DNA from: Actinomycetota bacterium
GTDB lineage: Bacteria > Actinomycetota > UBA4738 > HRBIN12
Direction: 5' to 3'
Length of the DNA: 6,637 nucleotides
NCBI GenBank assembly: GCA_004366195.1
Contig: SIRV01000260.1
Coordinates: 1 to 6,637, forward strand
Part shown: positions 1-5,279 of the stretch, one piece after another
Position numbering within the stretch: position 1 is the stretch's first letter
Layout of the letters: each line of letters starts with the position of its first letter
Notes under the pieces: model-generated
Seen by the model: the letters and a program-made list of their open reading frames with translations, nothing else
Databases searched by the model: none
What the model was told of the DNA's origin: nothing
Program-made: the position numbers and the translations under genes

Positions 1-670
1 GGACCTCGCCGGCCTGCTCGGCGGCCTGATGCGCAACCTGTCGGTGCTCACCGTGGTCACCATCGCCCTCGTGCCGCTCACGTTCCTGTTCCTCTGGCGC
101 ACGCGGCTCGGGCTCCGGATGCGCTCGGCCGGAGAGAACCCCTGGGCCGCGGAGTCCCTCGGGGTGCGCGTGTACACGATGAAGTACCTCGGCGTCGTGG
201 TCTCCGGCGCCCTCGCGGGTCTCGCCGGGGCGTTCCTCGTGTTCGAGGCCGCAGGGATCTACCGCGAGGGGCAGACCGGGGGCCGGGGGTTCATCGGGCT
301 CGCGGCGATGATCTTCGGCAACTGGCGCCCGACCGGCGTTGCGACGGCGGCCGGCCTGTTCGGCTACGCCGACGCCCTGAACCTCCGCTCGAACGCGGCG
401 GTCCACGCGCTGCTGCTGTTCGTGGGCGCAGTCCTCGTCGTCCTCGGGGGCTGGTACGCGTGGCGGCGGCGCCCCCTCGGCGCCGGGGTCGGGCTCGTCG
501 TGGGCGCGCTCGTCCTCGCGTGGTACGCGGTGACGGACACCGTGCCCCGGGAGTTCATCTTCATCACCCCCTACGTGGCCACGCTCCTCGTGCTCACCGT
601 GGCCTCACAGCGCCTGCGCCCGCCCGCAGCCGACGGCGTGCCGTACCGCCGCGGTCAGCAGACCACGTAG
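1..670 (+). CDS. ABC transporter permease, nucleoside/simple-sugar type (3' part)
   Basis: This is the C-terminal part of an integral membrane permease. The frame is open from position 2, so the true start lies outside the window, and 222 codons are visible before the TAG at 668-670. The stretch LRMRSAGENPWAAESLGV followed by KYLGVVVSGALAGLAGAF is the conserved cytoplasmic loop and following helix of the BPD_transp_2 permeases that work with BMP-type lipoproteins to import nucleosides or related compounds. The ending (PYVATLLVLTVASQRLRPPAADGVPYRRG) is also the usual C-terminus of that family. Between them are two further hydrophobic segments, roughly codons 135-175 of the visible part, separated by an arginine-rich WRRRP turn; I recall similar extra segments in actinobacterial homologues. 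The partner ATPase and second permease would be expected upstream. The substrate is inferred from the family, not read from the sequence. Confidence 0.88.
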   Translation, partial: DLAGLLGGLMRNLSVLTVVTIALVPLTFLFLWRTRLGLRMRSAGENPWAAESLGVRVYTMKYLGVVVSGALAGLAGAFLVFEAAGIYREGQTGGRGFIGLAAMIFGNWRPTGVATAAGLFGYADALNLRSNAAVHALLLFVGAVLVVLGGWYAWRRRPLGAGVGLVVGALVLAWYAVTDTVPREFIFITPYVATLLVLTVASQRLRPPAADGVPYRRGQQTT

Positions 671-671
671 G

Positions 672-1097
672 ATGGCCGCGCCCGATCGCCTCGCCGAGGT
701 CCGCGAGCGCTTCGCCGCCTCCGCGTTCCACCGCTCGTTCTTCGGCATGACGCTGGAGCACGTGGCCGAGGGCGAGGTGGACGTGGCCCTCGCGGTCGAG
801 GACCGACACCGCAACCTCCTCGGCATCGTCCACGGCGGGGTCATCGCCACCCTCGCCGACACCGCCACCGGGCTCGCCTACCGGACGGTGCTCCAGCCCG
901 GTACGCAGCACGTGACCGCCCAGCTGAACGTGACGTACCTCGCGCCCGCCCGCGGCGGGCGGGTCCTCGCGCGCGGGCGGGTGGTCAAGCGAGGGCGGCG
1001 CACCGGCTACGCGGAGGCCGACGTCCTCGACGAGGAGGGCCGGCTCCTCGCCCGGGCGAGCGCGCTGTTCGCGATCCTCCCCGAGGACGCTCAGTAG
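672..1097 (+). CDS. PaaI-family hotdog thioesterase
   Basis: A 141-residue protein of usual length for the single-domain hotdog acyl-CoA thioesterases (4HBT/PaaI group), which hydrolyse acyl- or aryl-CoA thioesters in the cytoplasm. The signature is clear: HRN at 46-48, then GIVHGGV at 51-57 and LADTATGLA at 61-69. Asn48, His54 with the two glycines, and Asp63 occupy the positions normally used for thioester binding and catalysis. The second half (VTAQLNVTYLAPARGG, then GRVVKRGRRTGYAEADV) is the standard beta-sheet pattern. The ATG starts one base after the stop of the permease gene, with no good Shine-Dalgarno sequence, so translation is probably coupled. Its substrate cannot be told from sequence, and co-transcription with a transporter does not prove a shared pathway. 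Confidence 0.88.
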   Translation: MAAPDRLAEVRERFAASAFHRSFFGMTLEHVAEGEVDVALAVEDRHRNLLGIVHGGVIATLADTATGLAYRTVLQPGTQHVTAQLNVTYLAPARGGRVLARGRVVKRGRRTGYAEADVLDEEGRLLARASALFAILPEDAQ

Positions 1098-1477
1098 TCC
1101 ACGTCCATCTCGGCGATGGCCTTCGGCAGCTCGGCGAGGGCCCCCTGGAGCTGCATGAGCAGCATCATCGAGCCGTCGATCCGCAGCCGACCGGTCATGA
1201 ACGCCGAGACGGGGTTGATCTCGCTCCGGGCCATCTGCGCCGCCGTCTCGTAGTCCTGCGTGATGACGGCGTCGGGGTGCTCCACGTCGCCGATGCCCAT
1301 GTCGACCGCGCCGTCGTCGATCCGGATCCAGTAGCGGCGCTCGCCCTCCGGCGTGCCGGTGATGACCTGCAGGAGGGTGGCGCGCGTTCCCTTCGCCTTG
1401 CTGGCGAAGGTCTCGCTCGCGTTCAGGCGCTCCTTCAGCTCCGCCACCCACTCGTCGGACAGGAACCGGACCGGCAC
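1091..1477 (-). CDS. SCP2 sterol-binding-domain protein
   Basis: A 128-residue stand-alone SCP-2-like domain. In this fold an alpha/beta sandwich forms a hydrophobic tunnel for lipids, acyl-CoAs or similar ligands. The diagnostic part is the C-terminal half: HPDAVITQDYETAAQMARSE (about 66-85), then FMTGRLRIDGSMMLLMQLQ (about 92-110), matching the pattern of a D/A-rich strand, a helix and a G-x-(L/I)-x-(I/V)-x-G-[SD] turn. The start is GTG at 1477, chosen because a strong GAGGAGG lies five bases upstream and the family N-terminus (FLSDEWVAELKERLN) begins right after it. It is the second gene after the histidine phosphatase, 31 bases downstream, and its last seven bases overlap the end of the convergent thioesterase gene. 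Such proteins are common in actinobacteria and their ligands are mostly unknown. Confidence 0.87.
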   Translation of the reverse strand: MPVRFLSDEWVAELKERLNASETFASKAKGTRATLLQVITGTPEGERRYWIRIDDGAVDMGIGDVEHPDAVITQDYETAAQMARSEINPVSAFMTGRLRIDGSMMLLMQLQGALAELPKAIAEMDVDY

Positions 1478-1482
1478 GATCG

Positions 1483-1489
1483 CCTCCTC
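1483..1489 (-). promoter_or_regulatory. Shine-Dalgarno site of the SCP2 gene
   Basis: On the minus strand this reads GAGGAGG, five bases before GTG at 1477. It is a near-ideal ribosome binding site and decides in favour of the GTG start. It lies in the 31-base gap after the histidine phosphatase stop. Confidence 0.75.
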
Positions 1490-1508
1490 GGGTCGCTCGG
1501 CCCGCAGT

Positions 1509-2195
1509 CTAGCCGGAGGCCGCCTCGCGCGGCGGCTCCGGCGCCGGCGCCTCGAACAGCTCGGGGTCGGTGAGGTGCAGCACGTCGTTCAGGAACCGCA
1601 CCCGCCGCCGCTCGCCCTCGACCACGACCGAGTTCAGCGAGGTGTTCTCCGGCAGGAAGAACATCTCGTGGTCGATCCCCAGGATCGGTCCGAGGTACGC
1701 GTTGATGACCCCGCCGTGGGCGACCACGAGGACGTCGCCAGCGGGGTGCGCGGCGAGGAGCCCCTCGATCGCCCGACCGACCCGAGCGCGGAACTCGGGG
1801 AGCCGCTCGCCCCCCGGCGCCCGCTGCCAGATCGCCTCCTGGTTCCGCAGGCGCTCCACGACCTCCTCGTCGGCGGCCAGGATCTCCTCGAACGTGAGGC
1901 GCTCCCACTCGCCGAGGTGCGCCTCGGCGAGGTCCTCGACGACCTGGACCTGCACCGCCGCCGCCTCCGCGTACGGCGCGACGGTGTCCAGGGCGCGCCG
2001 CAGCGGCGAGCACGCCACGACCGCGGGCTGCGGATCCAGCCGCAGGAGCCGCCGGGCGAGGAGCCGAGCCTGCTCCCGGCCCACCTCGTCGAGGGGCGGG
2101 TCGAACGTCGGTCCCCGCGGGGTGTCCCGGAACGTGCGGGTCGCGTGGTCCGCCCGGCCGTGCCGGACGAGGTAGAGGATCCGCCGCTCCGTCAT
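1509..2195 (-). CDS. Histidine phosphatase family protein
   Basis: A 228-residue cytoplasmic enzyme of the phosphoglycerate-mutase-like histidine phosphatase superfamily (PhoE/GpmB-like branch), which removes phosphate through a phosphohistidine intermediate. The catalytic set is complete: LVRHGRAD with Arg11 and His12 (the nucleophile), SPLRRALDT with Arg67, LAEAHLGEWE with acid/base Glu91, and VVAHGGVIN with His160. The frame is open further upstream to about 2372, but that extension is Arg/Pro-rich, lacks family similarity and would run past the divergent nrfH start. The ATG at 2195, four codons before the first beta strand (ILYLVRHG), is preferred. It has no Shine-Dalgarno sequence but a good -10 hexamer just ahead, so a leaderless transcript is possible. 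It is probably co-transcribed with the SCP2 gene. The natural substrate is unknown. Confidence 0.9.
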   Translation of the reverse strand: MTERRILYLVRHGRADHATRTFRDTPRGPTFDPPLDEVGREQARLLARRLLRLDPQPAVVACSPLRRALDTVAPYAEAAAVQVQVVEDLAEAHLGEWERLTFEEILAADEEVVERLRNQEAIWQRAPGGERLPEFRARVGRAIEGLLAAHPAGDVLVVAHGGVINAYLGPILGIDHEMFFLPENTSLNSVVVEGERRRVRFLNDVLHLTDPELFEAPAPEPPREAASG

Positions 2196-2202
2196 GGGGC
2201 CG

Positions 2203-2208
2203 ATGATA
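2203..2208 (-). promoter_or_regulatory. Candidate -10 element for a leaderless histidine phosphatase mRNA
   Basis: On the minus strand the hexamer TATCAT (five of six matches to TATAAT) ends seven bases before the ATG at 2195, which would put the transcription start on or next to the A of the start codon. No convincing -35 element is seen at the usual distance. There is no Shine-Dalgarno motif between hexamer and start, which agrees with leaderless initiation, a common mode in actinobacteria. This is inference from spacing. Confidence 0.4.
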
Positions 2209-2229
2209 GAGCCGGGGTCCGGAAGCAGG

Positions 2230-2254
2230 TCCCGGTAAGGAGTCCCGACCGGGA
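2230..2254. repeat. Interrupted inverted repeat, 7-bp arms
   Basis: TCCCGGT at 2230-2236 is repeated in perfect inverse as ACCGGGA at 2248-2254, with 11 bases between. The 18-bp centre-to-centre distance is close to two helical turns, as in many dimeric repressor or activator sites. It lies about 90 bp ahead of nrfH and 35 bp ahead of the divergent start. In such GC-rich DNA a chance match is quite possible. Confidence 0.4.
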
Positions 2255-2256
2255 GG

Positions 2257-2268
2257 CCCGCGCGCGGG
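2257..2268. repeat. Perfect 12-bp palindrome CCCGCGCGCGGG
   Basis: A gapless self-complementary 12-mer three bases after the preceding inverted repeat, in the same intergenic region. It consists only of G and C, so its information content in this genome is low. It could be an operator or simply compositional. Confidence 0.3.
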
Positions 2269-2341
2269 AGGACCCTCGTCCGTGGCCGAGGCCTCGAACT
2301 ACCTGTAGCGTTGGGGTCAAGGTTTCGATGGGTGCGCCACG

Positions 2342-2848
2342 ATGGACGTCCAGCCGCCCGCCGCGCCACCACCCACAGGGGAGCGACGACCCCGGGGCCG
2401 CCTGGACCGCGCGCTGCCCCTCCTGCTCGCAGCCGCGGTCGGCGCCCTCCTCGGCTCCTCCCTGTTCGTGCTCGACTACGCGGAGGGGCGCTCCTACCTG
2501 AGCGACGACGCGGCGGCCTGCGCCAACTGCCACGTCATGTGGCCCTACTACGAGGCGTGGCAGCGCTCGGCGCACGCCGCCGTCGCGACGTGCAACGACT
2601 GCCACACCCCGCACGGCCTGATCCGCAAGTACCTGACGAAGGCGCGGAACGGCTGGAACCACTCGGTGGCGTTCACGCTCCAGAACTTCCCGGAACCGAT
2701 CCGCATCAAGCCCGCCAACCTGGCCATCGTCGAGGAGAACTGTCGCGGGTGCCACCGAGCGCTGGTGAGCGAGATCCTCGGGCACGACGCCGAGCAGATC
2801 AGCTGCGCGCGATGCCACCGGGATGCCGGTCACCCACCGTCGGGATGA
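2342..2848 (+). CDS. nrfH: NrfH, membrane tetraheme quinol dehydrogenase of nitrite reductase
   Basis: A 168-residue cytochrome c of the NapC/NrfH family that oxidises membrane quinol and feeds electrons to NrfA. After a Pro/Arg-rich cytoplasmic leader of about 22 residues comes one membrane anchor (about 24-44), then a heme domain on the outer face. The four heme sites are C60-ANC-H64, C84-NDC-H88, C134-RGC-H138 and C155-ARC-H159. The first continues as CHVM, giving Met66, which matches the CxxCHxM arrangement and axial methionine known for heme 1 of Desulfovibrio NrfH. His78 (QRSAH) and His164 near the C-terminus (DAGH) sit where distal heme ligands occur in the family. HGLIRKYLTKARNGWNH is the conserved stretch after heme 2. 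The length is typical and the gene lies 16 bases before nrfA, in the usual nrfHA order. The ATG lacks an obvious Shine-Dalgarno site, so the exact start is less sure than the identity. Confidence 0.93.
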   Translation: MDVQPPAAPPPTGERRPRGRLDRALPLLLAAAVGALLGSSLFVLDYAEGRSYLSDDAAACANCHVMWPYYEAWQRSAHAAVATCNDCHTPHGLIRKYLTKARNGWNHSVAFTLQNFPEPIRIKPANLAIVEENCRGCHRALVSEILGHDAEQISCARCHRDAGHPPSG

Positions 2849-2850
2849 GG

Positions 2851-2856
2851 AAGGAG
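2851..2856 (+). promoter_or_regulatory. Shine-Dalgarno site of nrfA
   Basis: AAGGAG, within the purine run AGGAAGGAGAGG at 2848-2859, ends eight bases before the ATG at 2865. It supports that start over the in-frame ATG at 2823, which would lie inside nrfH and add 14 charged residues before the membrane segment. Confidence 0.75.
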
Positions 2857-2864
2857 AGGCTGCG

Positions 2865-4298
2865 ATGAGACGGAGGGTCCTGTACATCGGGACGATCGTG
2901 GTGGTGGCGCTCGTCACCGTCGGTGTCATGGCGCTCGGACGGAACATCGTGGAGCGCCGCTCCGAGGCCGAGCGCGCCGTGTTCGAGCTCGTCGAGCTCG
3001 ACGAGACCGTCGTCGACCCGGCGCTCTGGGGCAGGAACTTCCCCCGCCAGTACGAGGGGTACCTCGCCACGGCGGACACCGCGCGGACGCGCTTCGGCGG
3101 GAGCGAGGCCTTCGACAGGCTCGAGGCGGACCCGCGCCTCCGGACGATCTTCGCCGGCTACGGGTTCGCCCTCGAGTACAACGAGGACCGAGGTCACGTC
3201 TACAGCCTGTTCGACCAGGAGGAATCGAAGCGGGTCACCGAGCTCGAGCAGCCCGGCTCCTGCCTCCATTGCCACGCCTCCACGACCGCGACGTACTACG
3301 AGGTTGGCGTCGAGGCAGGGGCCGAGCCCGCCCCACCGACCGTGGGGTTCGAGGATCCTCGCCGGGTCGAGGCCATCCTCAAGGGCTTCCGGATCGTGAA
3401 CGCGATGCCCTACGAGGAGGCGAACCGCCTGGTCGAGCACCCCGTCTCCTGCATCGACTGCCACGACCCGCGGAGCATGGACCTTCGGGTCACGCGCCCC
3501 GGGTTCCTCCTCGGGATCCGCGAGCTCGCCGCATCCCGGTACCCGACCCCCTTCTTCCCCAGCATCGAGGAGTGGCGAGCGGGCGACCGCTCGACGCCCT
3601 ACGACCCGAACGCGCTCGCCTCGCGTCAGGAGATGCGCACCCTCGTCTGCGCCCAGTGCCACGTGGAGTACTACTTCCAGGGCGCGGAGAAGCAGCTGGT
3701 GTACCCGTGGGACCGCGGGCTCCGCGCCGACCAGATCCTCGCCTACTACGACGAGGTCGGCCAGACCGACTGGGAGCACGGGATCAGCGGCGCGCCGACG
3801 CTGAAGGCCCAGCACCCCGAGTTCGAGATGTGGAGCACGGGGATCCACGCCCGCTCGGGCGTCGCCTGCGCCGACTGCCACATGCCGTACCTGCGCGAGG
3901 GCGCGATGAAGATCAGCAGCCACCAGGTCCGAAGCCCGCTGCTCTCGGTGGACCAGAGCTGCGGGGTCTGTCATCCCTACGCCGGGTCGGAGATCGTGGC
4001 ACGGGTGGACGCCATCCAGGGCACCACCGAGCAGATCCTCGACCTCGCCGAGGATGCGACCGTGGAACTGATCGAGAAGATCGCCGCGGCGGAACGGGCC
4101 GGCGCCACCGACGCGATGCTCGAGGAGGCCCGCCGTTACCAACGGACGGCTCAGTTCTACACCGACTTCGTGAACGCGGAGAACTCGATGGGGTTCCACT
4201 CGCCGCAAGAGGCCGCGAGGGTACTCGCCCTCGCCCTGGACGCGGCTCGCAGGGGGATCGCCTCCGTCGAGGCGGTGCTGGCGGAGCTCGGGGCGTAA
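2865..4298 (+). CDS. nrfA: NrfA, ammonia-forming cytochrome c nitrite reductase with CxxCH catalytic heme
   Basis: A 477-residue pentaheme enzyme that reduces nitrite to ammonium with six electrons (respiratory ammonification), acting outside the cytoplasmic membrane with NrfH. The N-terminus (MRRR, then a hydrophobic stretch at about 5-25) is a signal anchor; VMA at 21-23 could allow cleavage. Heme motifs are C133-LHC-H137, C196-IDC-H200, C262-AQC-H266, C335-ADC-H339 and C366-GVC-H370. By alignment from memory with the Escherichia and Wolinella enzymes, the active-site residues are Arg109 (NEDRGH), Tyr269 (CHVEYYF) and His317 (KAQHPEFE), and the calcium ligands are Glu268, Tyr269, Lys314 and Gln316. 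SSHQVRSP (His353) and GFHSP (His445) carry likely distal heme ligands. The odd point is heme 1: histidine replaces the lysine of the usual CxxCK, as known in a minority of NrfA enzymes. No nrfEFG or nrfI maturation gene is adjacent. Confidence 0.94.
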   Translation: MRRRVLYIGTIVVVALVTVGVMALGRNIVERRSEAERAVFELVELDETVVDPALWGRNFPRQYEGYLATADTARTRFGGSEAFDRLEADPRLRTIFAGYGFALEYNEDRGHVYSLFDQEESKRVTELEQPGSCLHCHASTTATYYEVGVEAGAEPAPPTVGFEDPRRVEAILKGFRIVNAMPYEEANRLVEHPVSCIDCHDPRSMDLRVTRPGFLLGIRELAASRYPTPFFPSIEEWRAGDRSTPYDPNALASRQEMRTLVCAQCHVEYYFQGAEKQLVYPWDRGLRADQILAYYDEVGQTDWEHGISGAPTLKAQHPEFEMWSTGIHARSGVACADCHMPYLREGAMKISSHQVRSPLLSVDQSCGVCHPYAGSEIVARVDAIQGTTEQILDLAEDATVELIEKIAAAERAGATDAMLEEARRYQRTAQFYTDFVNAENSMGFHSPQEAARVLALALDAARRGIASVEAVLAELGA

Positions 4299-4307
4299 CG
4301 GCCAGCC

Positions 4308-4589
4308 TCAGGTGGCCCGATCCGGGCGGCCGCGGGTGCGGTTCAGCTCGATCCGCCAGCACCCCTCGTGCCAGTGCCGCCGGGCCTCGACGTCGTCGTG
4401 CGGCACGACGACGAGGTGCCAGGTCCCCGGTCGGATCTCGTGCTCGCACCCGGGGCACCGGTACGGCTTCTCGCCCGCGACGCGGCGCACGTCGGCGCCC
4501 GGCACGAGGGCCCAGAGCGGCGCCTCGGCCCTGGGCGGCCGAGGGGGCGGCGCCGGCTCCTCGGTCTGCAGCCGGTGCCGGCGCGGCAC
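4308..4589 (-). CDS. Small conserved CxxC...HWHxxCW protein, function unknown
   Basis: A 93-residue protein beginning at GTG 4589. The start is supported by GGAGGG eight bases upstream and by the stop of the preceding hydrolase gene one base before the GTG, so the two are almost certainly co-translated. The first 30 residues are Pro/Arg-rich and probably disordered. The core runs from about residue 36: VAGEKPYRCPGCEHEIRPGT (Cys45, Cys48), then WHLVVVPHDD and RRHWHEGCW (His72, His74, Cys77). A CxxC pair followed by a histidine/cysteine pair suggests a zinc ribbon. I recall similar small proteins in actinobacteria annotated only as hypothetical, and I cannot assign a function. The gene ends nine bases from the convergent nrfA stop. 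It is too basic and too short to be an enzyme of obvious type. Confidence 0.75.
   Translation of the reverse strand: MPRRHRLQTEEPAPPPRPPRAEAPLWALVPGADVRRVAGEKPYRCPGCEHEIRPGTWHLVVVPHDDVEARRHWHEGCWRIELNRTRGRPDRAT
4391..4413. repeat. 23-bp near-perfect palindrome (11-bp arms) downstream of nrfA
   Basis: CGTCGTCGTGC at 4391-4401 and GCACGACGACG at 4403-4413 are perfectly inverse around one base. As RNA, either strand could form a 10-bp stem with a 3-base loop. It lies inside the small minus-strand gene, where it encodes the VVVPHDDV stretch, and 92 bases past the nrfA stop. There is no T-tract, so it is not a classic intrinsic terminator. Confidence 0.6.
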
Positions 4590-4590
4590 C
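4574..4590 (-). promoter_or_regulatory. Hairpin enclosing the GTG start of the small zinc-ribbon-like gene
   Basis: On the minus strand GGTGCCG-CGC-CGGCACC forms a perfect 7-bp stem with a 3-base loop. The GTG start codon is bases 2-4 of the 5' arm. The stem could block independent initiation and make translation depend on ribosomes finishing the upstream hydrolase, whose TGA is one base before the GTG. The structure is read from sequence; its role is inferred. Confidence 0.4.
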
Positions 4591-5265
4591 TCAGGATCCC
4601 TCCGCCTCAGCCGCGACGCGACGCACCCACGGCCCGGCGTGCTCGGCCAGACGCGCCCCGATCCCGCGGGGCTCCTCGGGGACGCCCGGCACGTTGAACG
4701 AGTGGTCCCCGCCCTCGATCGGCACGTACGTCGCGCGGTCCCCGAGCCGCTCCAGCACCCGCTCGAGGAGGTCCCGTCGGGCGAACGGATCGCGCGTCCC
4801 CTGGAGGAACAGCATGGGGACCGTGACCCGCTCCAGGTGTTCGGCCCGGACGCGTTCGGGGCTCGCCGGCGGGTGGAGCGGGTAGCCGAGGAACACGAGG
4901 CCGCGCGCCGGCATCCCGTCGTCCGCCACGCACATCGAGGCGATCCTGCCGCCCAGGGACTTGCCCCCGGCGAGCACCGGGAGCCCCGCCGCCGTCCCCA
5001 TCGCCGCCGCGAACACCTCGATCCAGGCCGCCCGCAGGTACGGCTCGGGGTCCGGTGCCCGGCGCCCGGCCTCCATGTACGGGAACTGGAAGCGGACGGT
5101 GGCCACGCCGTGGTCGGCCATCGCCCGGCAGAAGCCGACGAGGAAGGGGTGGTCCATCCCCGCGCCGGCGCCGTGCCCGACCACGAGCCACGCGACGGGC
5201 TCCGGCGGCGCGATCCACGCCGCCTCCCGGCCTCCGAGACGACCCCGGACCTCCCGCACGTCCAT
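4591..5265 (-). CDS. Alpha/beta hydrolase, KANL3/Tex30-like (dienelactone-hydrolase-type fold)
   Basis: A 224-residue cytoplasmic alpha/beta hydrolase. The parts appear in fold order: oxyanion-region VVGHGAGAGMDHPF (28-41), the strand VRFQFPYMEAGRR (57-69), nucleophile elbow GGKSLGGR with Ser103 in a G-x-S-x-G motif, acid LQGTRDPF with Asp159, and GGDHSF with catalytic His188. The HGAGAGMDHPF and FQFPYMEAGRR signatures are those of the small bacterial hydrolases related to the Tex30/KANL3 domain, whose substrates are not known. The length is normal. The ATG at 5265 is 14 bases from the divergent DUF72 start and has no Shine-Dalgarno sequence. Its end is coupled to the small zinc-ribbon-like gene, whose ribosome binding site lies in the last hydrolase codons. 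Confidence 0.88.
   Translation of the reverse strand: MDVREVRGRLGGREAAWIAPPEPVAWLVVGHGAGAGMDHPFLVGFCRAMADHGVATVRFQFPYMEAGRRAPDPEPYLRAAWIEVFAAAMGTAAGLPVLAGGKSLGGRIASMCVADDGMPARGLVFLGYPLHPPASPERVRAEHLERVTVPMLFLQGTRDPFARRDLLERVLERLGDRATYVPIEGGDHSFNVPGVPEEPRGIGARLAEHAGPWVRRVAAEAEGS
4598..4603 (-). promoter_or_regulatory. Shine-Dalgarno site of the small zinc-ribbon-like gene
   Basis: On the minus strand this reads GGAGGG, eight bases ahead of GTG 4589 and inside the 3' end of the hydrolase gene. It fixes the otherwise ambiguous start of a frame that is open for a long way upstream. Confidence 0.65.
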
Positions 5266-5279
5266 GGGAAGATGCTCGC
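5266..5279. promoter_or_regulatory. 14-bp gap between two divergent start codons, possible overlapping -10 elements
   Basis: Two divergent coding regions are separated by only 14 bp. Reading plus, GAAGAT at 5268-5273 is six bases before the DUF72 ATG. Reading minus, GAGCAT at 5277-5272 is six bases before the hydrolase ATG. Each shares the A2, A5 and T6 positions of TATAAT, which would fit leaderless transcripts from a shared bidirectional promoter. Alternatively GGGAAG at 5266-5271 serves as a weak ribosome binding site for the DUF72 gene. Upstream promoter elements would fall inside the opposite coding region. Confidence 0.3.

Larger units (their letters stand above)
2196..2341. promoter_or_regulatory. 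Divergent intergenic region upstream of nrfH and the histidine phosphatase gene
   Basis: This 146-bp region separates the two divergent transcription units and must hold the promoter of nrfHA. It contains several inverted repeats: TCCCGGT/ACCGGGA at 2230-2254, CCCGCGCGCGGG at 2257-2268, CGAGGCCTCG at 2287-2296 and CTAC-CT-GTAG at 2299-2308. A weak -10-like hexamer TAGCGT is at 2306-2311, without a recognisable -35 partner, as would be expected if an activator is needed. No good FNR/CRP-type TTGAT-N4-ATCAA site is visible. No clear Shine-Dalgarno sequence precedes the nrfH ATG. Confidence 0.5.

Noticed and set aside
945..963. Palindrome with 9-bp arms CCCGCCCGC/GCGGGCGGG in the thioesterase gene
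   Set aside because: It is made only of G and C within coding sequence (APARGGR) and is the sort of match expected by chance at this composition.
2196..2372. N-terminal extension of the histidine phosphatase frame (59 codons)
   Set aside because: It is low-complexity Arg/Pro-rich sequence, lies over the intergenic palindromes and runs past the nrfH start; the family begins at the strand right after ATG 2195.
1353..2501. Long plus-strand open frame of 382 codons opposite the histidine phosphatase
   Set aside because: It is rich in Arg, Pro and Leu with no recognisable domain, and the minus strand carries a complete catalytic set in the same place. Long mirror frames are expected at this GC content.
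2823..2864. Earlier in-frame ATG for nrfA
   Set aside because: It lies within nrfH, adds charged residues ahead of the signal anchor, and the strong AAGGAG site points to the ATG at 2865.
4315..4327. Small hairpin GCCCG-ATC-CGGGC just after nrfA as a terminator
   Set aside because: Only five base pairs and no following T-tract; it lies in the last codons of the convergent gene. Too weak to annotate.
3269..4885. Plus-strand open frame of 538 codons across nrfA and beyond
   Set aside because: It is the shifted frame of nrfA, highly Arg/Pro/Gly-rich, and crosses two genes on opposite strands.
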